A program made the position numbers and the translations under genes. Positions 26,152 to 33,518 of a stretch of DNA of 35,230 bases are shown piece by piece (the stretch's first letter is position 1; each line of letters opens with the position of its first letter). This DNA is from Bacteroidales bacterium (GTDB lineage: Bacteria; Bacteroidota; Bacteroidia; Bacteroidales; UBA932), in assembly GCA_004552115.1 (NCBI GenBank), contig SFPH01000019.1, positions 1 to 35,230 of the forward strand, written 5' to 3'. Under the pieces are notes generated by a model. It saw only the letters and a program-made list of their open reading frames with translations. It had not been told where the DNA came from and searched no databases.

Positions 26152-26949
26152 ATGAAAAAGAAAATATTATTCATAGCAGCAGCTGTGCTCGGCATTGCCG
26201 CAGGCTGCCAGAAATATGAGCTCAATACGGACTTCTCAATGCCTGTCGAGCTGGATTCTCCTTCCAATGTGATTCTGGATGTCACTTCATCCAAGACTGT
26301 AGTCCTCTCCTGGAATGGAGGCGGAGCTGCAGACGGAGGCGTTCTGCTCTACAACGTCCTCTTTGACAAGACGGGCGGAGACTTCTCCGAGCCTCTTGCC
26401 ACAATGCCGAGCGACCTCGGAGCGAAGAACACTCTGACTCTGACTCACGCCCAGCTCAATACTCTCGCCCGCAAGGCCGGAGTGAAGCCGAACGAGACCG
26501 GAAGCTTCATCTGGACCGTGACAGCGTCCAGGGGTGGAGTCACAAAGACTTTCGACGGATATGCAAGCCTCAGCGTCGTGCGCGGAGAAGGCATTGACAA
26601 TATTCCGGAGCATCTTTATGTTGCAGGTTCCGCTGCACTTGAGGCCGGACAGGAATTCAGAATGGAGGAGGAAGGTCTCTTCGTCATCTACACTGAGCTT
26701 GGAGCCGGCTCGGTCAAGTTCACTTCGGAGAAGGACGGCGGATTTACATTCTTCGCTGACGAGACGGGAAAACTTGCTGAAGGTGAAGGCTCATACAATG
26801 TCGCCGACGCTCCTTCGACAGGCCTTGCCAGAATTACCGTCAACTTCAACACTCTCAACTTCAAGGTTGAGGAAATCGGCAAGAACGTAAGGGCGCAAGA
26901 ACGTAAGGGCCATCTGGGGTGCCAACTATGCAGACATCGCAGTCCTTGA
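26152..26949 (+). CDS. SusE-like surface lipoprotein, N-terminal part (frame broken by tandem duplication)
   Basis: I chose ATG 26152 (an in-frame TTG at 26140 overlaps the SusD end). The visible frame encodes a lipoprotein signal ending at C19 (LGIAAGC). A SusE-type Ig-like N-terminal domain follows to about residue 150 (LDSPSNVILDV, TVVLSWNGGG, GSFIWTVTASRGG), then the start of the first repeat module (IPEHLYVAGSAALEAGQ). At 26879-26910 a 16-bp unit is duplicated exactly, after which the frame reads about 20 foreign residues (QERKGHLGCQLC) to a stop. Removing one copy joins it to the rest of the gene and gives a protein of 827 residues ending at 28651. SusE-like proteins bind glycan at the cell surface. 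Confidence 0.85.
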   Translation: MKKKILFIAAAVLGIAAGCQKYELNTDFSMPVELDSPSNVILDVTSSKTVVLSWNGGGAADGGVLLYNVLFDKTGGDFSEPLATMPSDLGAKNTLTLTHAQLNTLARKAGVKPNETGSFIWTVTASRGGVTKTFDGYASLSVVRGEGIDNIPEHLYVAGSAALEAGQEFRMEEEGLFVIYTELGAGSVKFTSEKDGGFTFFADETGKLAEGEGSYNVADAPSTGLARITVNFNTLNFKVEEIGKNVRAQERKGHLGCQLCRHRSP

Positions 26950-28648
26950 ATATGTCGGGAATGGAGACTTCACCGGCGACGGCGACGTGGTATTCCTCGG
27001 TCCGGGCCGTGAAGGAACACCTGACTGGTGCTCATGGGTTGAGGAAAGGTACTATTTCATCGCCGAGGTTGAAGGCAAGGAGGTATGCTGGGGCTCCACA
27101 TTCGGAAGCGGCGCCTATACTCCTGACGGAACCGAGTCATTCTTCTACATCGTCGAGAATCCTTGGGAGCAGTGGAACAATCTCTGGAAGATGGACCACG
27201 CCTTCGACATGTGCCACGTCACATTCGTGATCAATACGAACAAGGACAACCACATGACCCATTCATACAGCGGCGGGGCAATATCCTACGAGCAGCCTGC
27301 CGTCACTCCTGCCGAACTCTTCCTCAATGGCGACGCCGCTGAGGCCCAGGGTCAGGCTATGATGAAGGATGGAGACAAATTCGTCATCTACAATAAACTG
27401 AACAAGGGAAATGTCAGCTTCGTTGACGGTGACGGCACCAAGTATTTCGCCGACAAGGAGAATGGCCTGTTCATCGGCTCTCCAAAGACTGCCGTGGAGG
27501 CATCCGAGGGTGTGACAAGAATTATTGTCGACTTCGCTTCCAAGAAGGTGACATTCGACCGGATAAGCGCTACCGTGGATCTCAGATTTGCGGCGACTGC
27601 CGACAAGGAACCTCTCATCCAGCTCTCATATCAGGGCCTCGGCAAGTACGCCGGAGAAGGTGAGATTGTGTTCCTCGGCCCGGACAGACCAGGTACTCCT
27701 GCATATGTAAGCTGGATGGAGGAAAGATACTACTTCACTCTGACAGTGAATGGCGAAAGCACCTGTTGGGGAAGACTGGACAGCGTCAGTGGCGAGAACC
27801 GTCCTGACAATCCTGAAACAGTGGATCCTGCATTCTGGAATCTCGGCGAGTTCTCATACAACTTCACCAATGACCAGTGGAACCACGCCTGGAAGATGGC
27901 CAGCGAACTCGATGAGAGCACCGCTACCGTGACCATCAATACCAATACGATGACCCACTCGTTCCAGAAGGCTTCCGCTGATCCTGTTCCTCCTACTGTG
28001 GCTCCTGCCGACCTTACCCTTGAGGGAACGGGCGCAGAGTCTGTCAGGGCATTCAGGAAGACCGGCGACGGAGTGTTCGAGGTTGTAACCAAACTCTCAG
28101 ACGGAGAGGTCTATTTCACTTCCGGCTCCAAGAAATATTTCGCGGGTACTGACAGCGGTCTTCTCCAGGGTGACGGAACTACGGCCGTCACTGCGGCTGA
28201 GAGCCTTGCCGACAGGATTGTCGTGGATTTCGTAAACTGTACTGTAAAAGTCGAGCACATCACCAGCCTTCAGGCTGTATGGGGAGCCGATCAGAATGCC
28301 TTCATCACTTTCACATACGGTGGCAACGGCATTTTCAGGGGCAGCGGCCACATCACCTTCTTCCAGCCGGGAGACTTCGATTGGCTGAGCTGGGAAGAGG
28401 AACGCTATCGCTACATCGTCACGATTGACGGAGTTGAAAAATGCTGGGGCAGGCTTGACAGTGCCTGGGATCAGAGACCTGACAATCCAAGCAACTACGG
28501 TGATGACTTCTGGCAGATCGGTGAGTTTGACAAGGGTGGCCAGTGGGATCATCTCTGGAAATTCGCCAGCTCGATGAAGGACAGCGATGTGGAAATCACC
28601 ATCAATGCCGATGACAACGGTGTCATGACTCAGACTGTAACCAAGAAA
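26602..28648 (+). repeat. Three tandem modules within the SusE-like protein
   Basis: Modules of about 217-232 residues start at 26602, 27302 and 27998. Each begins with a variant of (P)xxLxLxGxA, then FVIYTxLxxGxVxF, YFAD, xGLxxG, RIxVDF, then an FLGPxRxGTPxW-like loop. Each continues with SWxEERYYF, CWGR-like and WNHLWKMA-like segments, and ends with a thr-rich TNTMTHSFQK-like strand. The third module deviates in the loop (FFQPGDFDW). They look like in-tandem glycan-binding modules, as in SusE/SusF. Confidence 0.85.
26879..26910. repeat. Exact 16-bp tandem duplication that breaks the SusE-like gene
   Basis: GCAAGAACGTAAGGGC occurs twice head-to-tail (26879-26894 and 26895-26910), adding 16 bases and shifting the frame by +1. 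With one copy the reading is IGKNVRAIWGANYADIAVLE, which matches the same position in the third module (LQAVWGADQNAFITF). Confidence 0.92.
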
Positions 28649-28651
28649 TAA
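26987..28651 (+). CDS. SusE-like surface lipoprotein, C-terminal part (continuation after frame break)
   Basis: This frame holds most of module 1 and all of modules 2 and 3 of the SusE-like protein. A GTG at 26987 is the first usable start, but similarity to the modules begins at about 26911 (AIWGANYADIAVLEYVGNG). Alone it lacks a signal peptide and would not be exported. Conserved aromatic residues (CWG, SWMEERYYF, WNHLWKMA) recur in each module and are good candidates for sugar stacking. It ends at TAA 28649-28651 and is followed by a GC-rich hairpin and then the first GH76 gene. It should be read with 26152-26949 as one 827-residue protein. Confidence 0.85.
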   Translation: MVFLGPGREGTPDWCSWVEERYYFIAEVEGKEVCWGSTFGSGAYTPDGTESFFYIVENPWEQWNNLWKMDHAFDMCHVTFVINTNKDNHMTHSYSGGAISYEQPAVTPAELFLNGDAAEAQGQAMMKDGDKFVIYNKLNKGNVSFVDGDGTKYFADKENGLFIGSPKTAVEASEGVTRIIVDFASKKVTFDRISATVDLRFAATADKEPLIQLSYQGLGKYAGEGEIVFLGPDRPGTPAYVSWMEERYYFTLTVNGESTCWGRLDSVSGENRPDNPETVDPAFWNLGEFSYNFTNDQWNHAWKMASELDESTATVTINTNTMTHSFQKASADPVPPTVAPADLTLEGTGAESVRAFRKTGDGVFEVVTKLSDGEVYFTSGSKKYFAGTDSGLLQGDGTTAVTAAESLADRIVVDFVNCTVKVEHITSLQAVWGADQNAFITFTYGGNGIFRGSGHITFFQPGDFDWLSWEEERYRYIVTIDGVEKCWGRLDSAWDQRPDNPSNYGDDFWQIGEFDKGGQWDHLWKFASSMKDSDVEITINADDNGVMTQTVTKK

Positions 28652-28655
28652 TCAT

Positions 28656-28663
28656 TATATTTG
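28656..28663 (+). promoter_or_regulatory. Possible internal promoter -7 box before the hydrolase genes
   Basis: TATATTTG matches TAnnTTTG and lies 52 bp before the first GH76 start, but no TTTG is found at the expected upstream position. The site is therefore weak. The predicted start would fall inside the hairpin at 28666. Confidence 0.35.
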
Positions 28664-28665
28664 CT

Positions 28666-28699
28666 GTCCGCCCCTGCATTACTGTGTGCCGGGGCGGAC
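28666..28699 (+). other. Intercistronic GC-rich hairpin between the binding-protein and hydrolase genes
   Basis: GTCCGCCCC and GGGGCGGAC form a perfect 9-bp stem, with a mismatch and three further pairs inside. No T-run follows, so it is probably not a full terminator. It could stabilise the 3' end of the SusC/D/E message or reduce read-through into the hydrolases. Confidence 0.6.
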
Positions 28700-28714
28700 T
28701 ATGACTATTAAGCG

Positions 28715-29956
28715 ATGAAAAACCGAATTTTGAGACAGTTCGCCGTATTCATTGCCGCCATTGCCGCATTTTCATCCTGCGACAGCGGGGTCGAAGAGTG
28801 GAATGGGGGCAACGGAAACGGAAATGGCACGGACAAGCCTGCTGCTGAGGTATGCTGGCACGAAAGGGCCTTTGATACATATTCCGCCATATTGTCCGCA
28901 TACTATATACGCAGCGGATCGGCTGCGGGCCTTTTCAATGAGAACAGCCCGAAGGCCTCCGGAGACGGGGCTGCGTCATTCCTCTGGCCATACGACGGCA
29001 TTGTTTCAGGCCTTGCGGCACTTAACAGGCTTGGATATGATGTCGATTATGTCTCTGCTGTGGAAAACTTTCAGAAATACTACAGGCCTTCCGGAGTCGT
29101 TGCAACAGGCGGATACGGCTCATCAACTGACGGCGTCAACGGAGGCGGGGACAGATTCTACGATGACAACTCCATTGTCGGCATTGAGCTTGTCGAGGCT
29201 TTCAGGCAGACCTCGGATACAAAGTATCTGGACCGCTGCGCCCAGATAGTCCGTTTCCTCAACTCGGGCCTGGACGATACCATGGGCCGGGCACTCTGGT
29301 GGAATGAGAGCTATAAGAACGTGCCCGGAAACGACAGCTCGAACAAACCTTGCTGCGCAAACGGCTTTGCCGCCTGGTTCCTGATGAGCTATTACGAGGT
29401 ATGTCCACAGTCCGAGAAAACCGGCATCCTGGATTTCGCCAGAACCCTCTACACCTGGCTTTATGACAATCTTCGCGATCCTTCCGACAATGTCTATTGG
29501 AACAGCAAAGGGGCTGACGGCGTGATCAATACCACCAAGTGGACATACAACAGCGGTGCTATGATTGCGGCCGGGCTCAGACTTTACAAGGCTACCGGGG
29601 ATATGTCCTATCTCAATCAGGCCAAGGCTACCGCAGACGGGGCTTACAATTATTTCGTGAAGAGCCGGAACGGGCTCGCACTCTGTTACCCGACCAACGA
29701 TCCGTGGTTCACAATCCAGCTTGTGAAGGCTTTCATCGAACTGGAACCTGAATATCCTGCCTGCAGGACATACATAGATGTGTTCATTACCAATCTTGAA
29801 TATGCCTGGGAGCACGGCAGGATGGACAATGGCCTTTTCCACGAGGACTGGACTGGAAAGAATGTCAATCCTGACAGGGACAAGAGCCTGTTGATGCAGG
29901 CCGCCGCACTGGAATCGCTGGCAACTGTCGCATTGTACAAAGGAGAACGGAAATGA
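28715..29956 (+). CDS. GH76 endo-alpha-1,6-mannanase lipoprotein (first copy)
   Basis: GH76 enzymes cleave the alpha-1,6-mannan backbone with retention. The 413-residue product has a lipoprotein signal ending at C22 (IAAFSSC), then an acidic/Gly-Asn-rich linker (VEEWNGGNGNGNG). An (alpha/alpha)6-barrel domain follows from about residue 45. The catalytic Asp pair is visible as D150-D151 in FYDDNSIVG, and the family motif TYNSGAMIAAG occurs later, with the ending FHEDW. The short acidic stretch after the Cys may direct the protein to the outer surface, as in known Bacteroidetes export signals; that is inference. It overlaps the next GH76 gene by 4 bp (ATGA). Confidence 0.92.
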   Translation: MKNRILRQFAVFIAAIAAFSSCDSGVEEWNGGNGNGNGTDKPAAEVCWHERAFDTYSAILSAYYIRSGSAAGLFNENSPKASGDGAASFLWPYDGIVSGLAALNRLGYDVDYVSAVENFQKYYRPSGVVATGGYGSSTDGVNGGGDRFYDDNSIVGIELVEAFRQTSDTKYLDRCAQIVRFLNSGLDDTMGRALWWNESYKNVPGNDSSNKPCCANGFAAWFLMSYYEVCPQSEKTGILDFARTLYTWLYDNLRDPSDNVYWNSKGADGVINTTKWTYNSGAMIAAGLRLYKATGDMSYLNQAKATADGAYNYFVKSRNGLALCYPTNDPWFTIQLVKAFIELEPEYPACRTYIDVFITNLEYAWEHGRMDNGLFHEDWTGKNVNPDRDKSLLMQAAALESLATVALYKGERK

Positions 29957-31125
29957 AAAGGACATTGTATCTGACGGCAGCATTGCTGGTTGCCATATCT
30001 TGCGGGAAGACTGCGCCTGAAGGCAAATATCTGTCGCAGGCCAGGGAGGCTTTCGAAAATGCCTGGAAATGCTTCAGGATACCGGAATACGGACTTTTCT
30101 CGGAGTATTCCATACATTCCTATACCCCTGACTTGACATATTTCGACGATGGCGTGCATCAGGCTCAGGAATCAAGCTATCTGTGGCCAATGAGTGGCAT
30201 GTTCTCGTCTGCCGTACTCATGGCGAAGATGGATCCTGAGAAATACAGGCCATATCTGGACTCCATGATAGTGGCTGAGGAACAGTATTACGACACTACC
30301 AGAGTTCCTTTCGCCTATCAGGCTTATCCTGCCCGGTTTGACAGGGTTGACAGGTATTACGATGACAACGGGCTTGTAGGCATTGACTATATCGACAGCT
30401 GGACGGTCACGAAGAATCCTGCACATCTTGAGAAAGCCAAGCAGATATTTTCATTCATTATCAGCGGCTGGGATGACAGATTCGAGGGCGGGGTCCCGTG
30501 GGTTGAGGGCAAGAAGGACCAGAAACCTGCCTGCGCCAACGGCAAGGCTCTTGTCCTTGCAATGAAACTTCACGAAGCGACCGGAGACTCGTACTATCTC
30601 GAGACAGGTAAGCGCTTCTACAGATGGATGAGGAAATACCTGTACAATCAGGAGCATGACATCATCGTGAATTCTTGGCTTACTGAAGGGGAGGGATGCG
30701 CCCAGTTCGATCCTTACACCTACAATTCCGGAACCTTCATCCAGGCCGCCGCCTATCTGTACAAAGTTACAGGAGAGCAGAAGTATCTTGACGATGCCAT
30801 CAGGCTCTGCAAGGGGTCTGCAGAGTATTTCTTCCATTATTCAGAGGAGGGGATTCCTTATACGGACAATATCCCGTGGTTTGACGTCGTCCTGTTCAGG
30901 GGCTATCAGGCAGTGTGGGAGATTACGGGCGATACGACGTACGCCGACATTTTCATAAAGGCTCTGGACTATGCCTGGGACAATGCCAGGGATGCGAATG
31001 GGCTGATTGGCGCAGATTGGCTCGGAAAGGAAGGCAAGGACAAGCCGAAATGGCTTCTGGATGCTTCATGCGTGGCTGAATTCATGGTCCGTGCGGCCAT
31101 AATTAGAGGAGAATTGAAAAATTGA
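29953..31125 (+). CDS. GH76 alpha-mannanase lipoprotein (second copy)
   Basis: The 390-residue product has a signal peptide ending at C17 (LVAISC) and a single GH76 (alpha/alpha)6 barrel. The catalytic pair is D137-D138 in RYYDDNGLVG. Other family blocks are SSYLWPMSGMFSS, CANGKALVLAMKLHEATGD, YTYNSGTFIQAAAYLYKVTG and a C-terminal GADWLG. The start codon overlaps the stop of the preceding GH76 by 4 bp, so translation is probably coupled. After the Cys it lacks the VEEW-type acidic linker of the other two GH76 proteins. It may therefore stay on the periplasmic side and act on imported oligosaccharides, as seen for some GH76 enzymes in characterised mannan loci; this placement is a guess. Confidence 0.92.
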   Translation: MKRTLYLTAALLVAISCGKTAPEGKYLSQAREAFENAWKCFRIPEYGLFSEYSIHSYTPDLTYFDDGVHQAQESSYLWPMSGMFSSAVLMAKMDPEKYRPYLDSMIVAEEQYYDTTRVPFAYQAYPARFDRVDRYYDDNGLVGIDYIDSWTVTKNPAHLEKAKQIFSFIISGWDDRFEGGVPWVEGKKDQKPACANGKALVLAMKLHEATGDSYYLETGKRFYRWMRKYLYNQEHDIIVNSWLTEGEGCAQFDPYTYNSGTFIQAAAYLYKVTGEQKYLDDAIRLCKGSAEYFFHYSEEGIPYTDNIPWFDVVLFRGYQAVWEITGDTTYADIFIKALDYAWDNARDANGLIGADWLGKEGKDKPKWLLDASCVAEFMVRAAIIRGELKN

Positions 31126-31130
31126 CTTAT

Positions 31131-33506
31131 ATGAAATCGATATTGAAATATTTTGTCCCGGTCATTCTCGGGGCTTCCGCAATTGTTTCCTGCCGGACTG
31201 ACAGGAGCAGCGAGATTCTCGGATATGTCAATCCGAACATCGGCACTGTACACAGCCGGTGGTTTGTATATACCCCGGCTTCAATGCCATTCGGAATGGC
31301 CAAGCTGGGAGCATCCACGAATGGTACATATGGAAATGCAAGCGGCTGGGAAGCCGTCGGATACGAGGATGGACACACATCCATAGACGGATTCCCATGC
31401 TTCCATGAGTTTCAGGTCGGCGGCCTTTCCCTGATGCCTGCAAGCGGGGATGTGAAAACGACTCCCGCCAGGCTTGAGAACCCGCAGGACGGCTGGCGTT
31501 CCACATTCGACAAGGCTGATGAACATGCCGCTCCGGGATACTATTCGGTCATTCTGAAAGATTACGGAATCCGTGCCGAACTCACTGCCACAAAGCGGGT
31601 CGGCTTCCAGCGTTATACCTTCCCGGCAGGCAAGTCACATATAATTTTCAATGTCGGCAACCGTCAGGGGGAAAGCGGCAATGTGAAGGATTCATACGCC
31701 AGGGTTGAAGGCCGTACCGTGTCAGGCTATATCGTGACAGAACCGGAATATGTCAAGAAGTATCAGGCCGGAGCAACAGTCTGCATGTATTTCTATGCTG
31801 AACTCAGCAAGGAGCCGGTGTCTGCCGGAGGCTTCCAATACTATGGCTCGGAAATCAGGCCGGGCGATTCGGTTTCCGGTCCCGGTGCCGTGCTGGTGCT
31901 TGACTACGATACGGAGGAGGGTGAGCAGATCGAGGTGAAACTGGGCCTCTCCTATACTTCCGTGGATAATGCGAAGCTCAATTATCTTGCTGAGGCTGAG
32001 AAACTTGATTTCGACAAGGCCCGCAGGCTCGCTACTGCAGAATGGGCCGAGCAGCTCAGCCGCATCGAGGTAAGCGGGGGCAGCGAGGCAAGCAGAATCA
32101 AGTTCTATACGGGTCTTTACCATTGCCTTCTCGGCCGCGGGCTTGCAAGCGATGTGAACGGAGCCTATCCGAAGAATGACGGTACAATAGGAAACATTCC
32201 TCTCGGAAAGGACGGAAAACCGGTTCACAATCATTACAATACAGATGCAATCTGGGGCGGCTACTGGAACCTCACCCCTCTCTGGGCACTCGCCTACCCT
32301 GAATATTACAATGACTGGTGCGCCAGCCAGCTTCTGGTATATCAGGATGCAGGATGGCTGGGTGACGGAATAGCCTGCAGCAAGTATGTCTCCGGAGTCG
32401 GGACCAACATGGTCAGCATAGCCCTTGCGGGTGCATACAATAGCGGAATCCGCAACTATGACATTGAAAAGATGTACGAGGCGGCACGGAAGGACAATCT
32501 TGAATGGCGTGGCCGTATAGAGGGCGCAGGAAAGATGGATGTGCGCCAGTTTGTGGAGAAGGGTTATGTGCCATATACAGATGAGCCGGGCTTTGTGGCC
32601 AATGAGGAGGGTGCGACATTCTCCATATCGCATACAATGGAGTACGGTTTCAGTGCATACGCCACAGCACAGCTGGCCAAGCAGCTTGGCAAGGAGGATG
32701 ACTACAGGCTGCTTATGGAACTCTCTGACGGCTGGGCCAAGGTTTTCGACGATGACCTCAAGCTTGTCCGTCCGAGACTGAAGGACGGAAGCTGGATTGA
32801 CAACTTCGATCCGTATGAGTCCTGGAGGGGTTTCCAGGAGGGCAATGCCATGCAATATACCTACTATGTGCCTCAGAATCCTGACTCTCTCATTGCAAGG
32901 ATGGGTCGGGAAGCGTTCAACAACAGGCTGGACAGCATTTTCACCGAGGCCCGCAAGAGCATTTTCGGCGGCGGAAAGGTGGCCTATGCATTCTCCGGAC
33001 TTCGCAGCCCTTACAATCACGGCAATCAGCCTAGCCTTCACATTCCATGGCTCTTCAACTTCTCCGGCAAACCTTGTCTTACCCAGAAATGGACGAGGCT
33101 TATCTGCGATGAATTCTACGGTACGGACGGGGAGCACGGCTACGGCTACGGCCAGGATGAGGACCAGGGACAGCTCGGTTCGTGGTATGTGTTGTCGGCT
33201 ATGGGACTTTTCGATGTCCAGGGAGGAGCCTGCAGCGAGCCGACCTATCAGATCGGAAGTCCTCAGTTCGACGAGATCAGGATAAGGATGGGCCGTATGA
33301 ATGCCGGAGGCAGGACGTTTACCATCAGGACAGAGAACAATTCGGACAAGGCGTATTATGTGCAGTCCGCTGCTTTCAACGGCAAGCCTCTTGATCAGTG
33401 CTGGCTTTATCGCAGTGATGTTTACAATGGGGGAGAACTTGTCCTCAGGATGGGGGAGGAGCCTTCTGATATCTGGTCAGATTCCAAGCCTGCAGTTTCA
33501 AGATAA
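31131..33506 (+). CDS. GH92 exo-alpha-mannosidase lipoprotein (variant N-terminal motif)
   Basis: GH92 enzymes are calcium-dependent inverting exo-alpha-mannosidases. The 791-residue product starts at ATG 31131 (an in-frame TTG at 31122 is rejected) and has a lipoprotein signal ending at C21 (SAIVSC). The N-terminal beta-sandwich begins YVNPNIGTVHSRW. The catalytic region keeps E570 in FQEGNAMQYTYY and the paired D676/D678 in GQDEDQGQLGSWY, matching the acid and base of characterised members. The substrate-side motif of typical GH92 enzymes (GxSHTHLSG) is replaced by SIDGFPCFHEFQVGG, which places it in an unusual branch with possibly different linkage preference. It is 5 bp after the second GH76 and 12 bp before the third. 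Confidence 0.92.
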   Translation: MKSILKYFVPVILGASAIVSCRTDRSSEILGYVNPNIGTVHSRWFVYTPASMPFGMAKLGASTNGTYGNASGWEAVGYEDGHTSIDGFPCFHEFQVGGLSLMPASGDVKTTPARLENPQDGWRSTFDKADEHAAPGYYSVILKDYGIRAELTATKRVGFQRYTFPAGKSHIIFNVGNRQGESGNVKDSYARVEGRTVSGYIVTEPEYVKKYQAGATVCMYFYAELSKEPVSAGGFQYYGSEIRPGDSVSGPGAVLVLDYDTEEGEQIEVKLGLSYTSVDNAKLNYLAEAEKLDFDKARRLATAEWAEQLSRIEVSGGSEASRIKFYTGLYHCLLGRGLASDVNGAYPKNDGTIGNIPLGKDGKPVHNHYNTDAIWGGYWNLTPLWALAYPEYYNDWCASQLLVYQDAGWLGDGIACSKYVSGVGTNMVSIALAGAYNSGIRNYDIEKMYEAARKDNLEWRGRIEGAGKMDVRQFVEKGYVPYTDEPGFVANEEGATFSISHTMEYGFSAYATAQLAKQLGKEDDYRLLMELSDGWAKVFDDDLKLVRPRLKDGSWIDNFDPYESWRGFQEGNAMQYTYYVPQNPDSLIARMGREAFNNRLDSIFTEARKSIFGGGKVAYAFSGLRSPYNHGNQPSLHIPWLFNFSGKPCLTQKWTRLICDEFYGTDGEHGYGYGQDEDQGQLGSWYVLSAMGLFDVQGGACSEPTYQIGSPQFDEIRIRMGRMNAGGRTFTIRTENNSDKAYYVQSAAFNGKPLDQCWLYRSDVYNGGELVLRMGEEPSDIWSDSKPAVSR

Positions 33507-33518
33507 TTTCATAACACT

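Noticed and set aside
31722..33137. Long open frame (471 codons) antisense to GH92
   Set aside because: It is a shadow of a strongly supported GH92 gene in high-GC third-position DNA; the translation has no signal, no motifs and no promoter.
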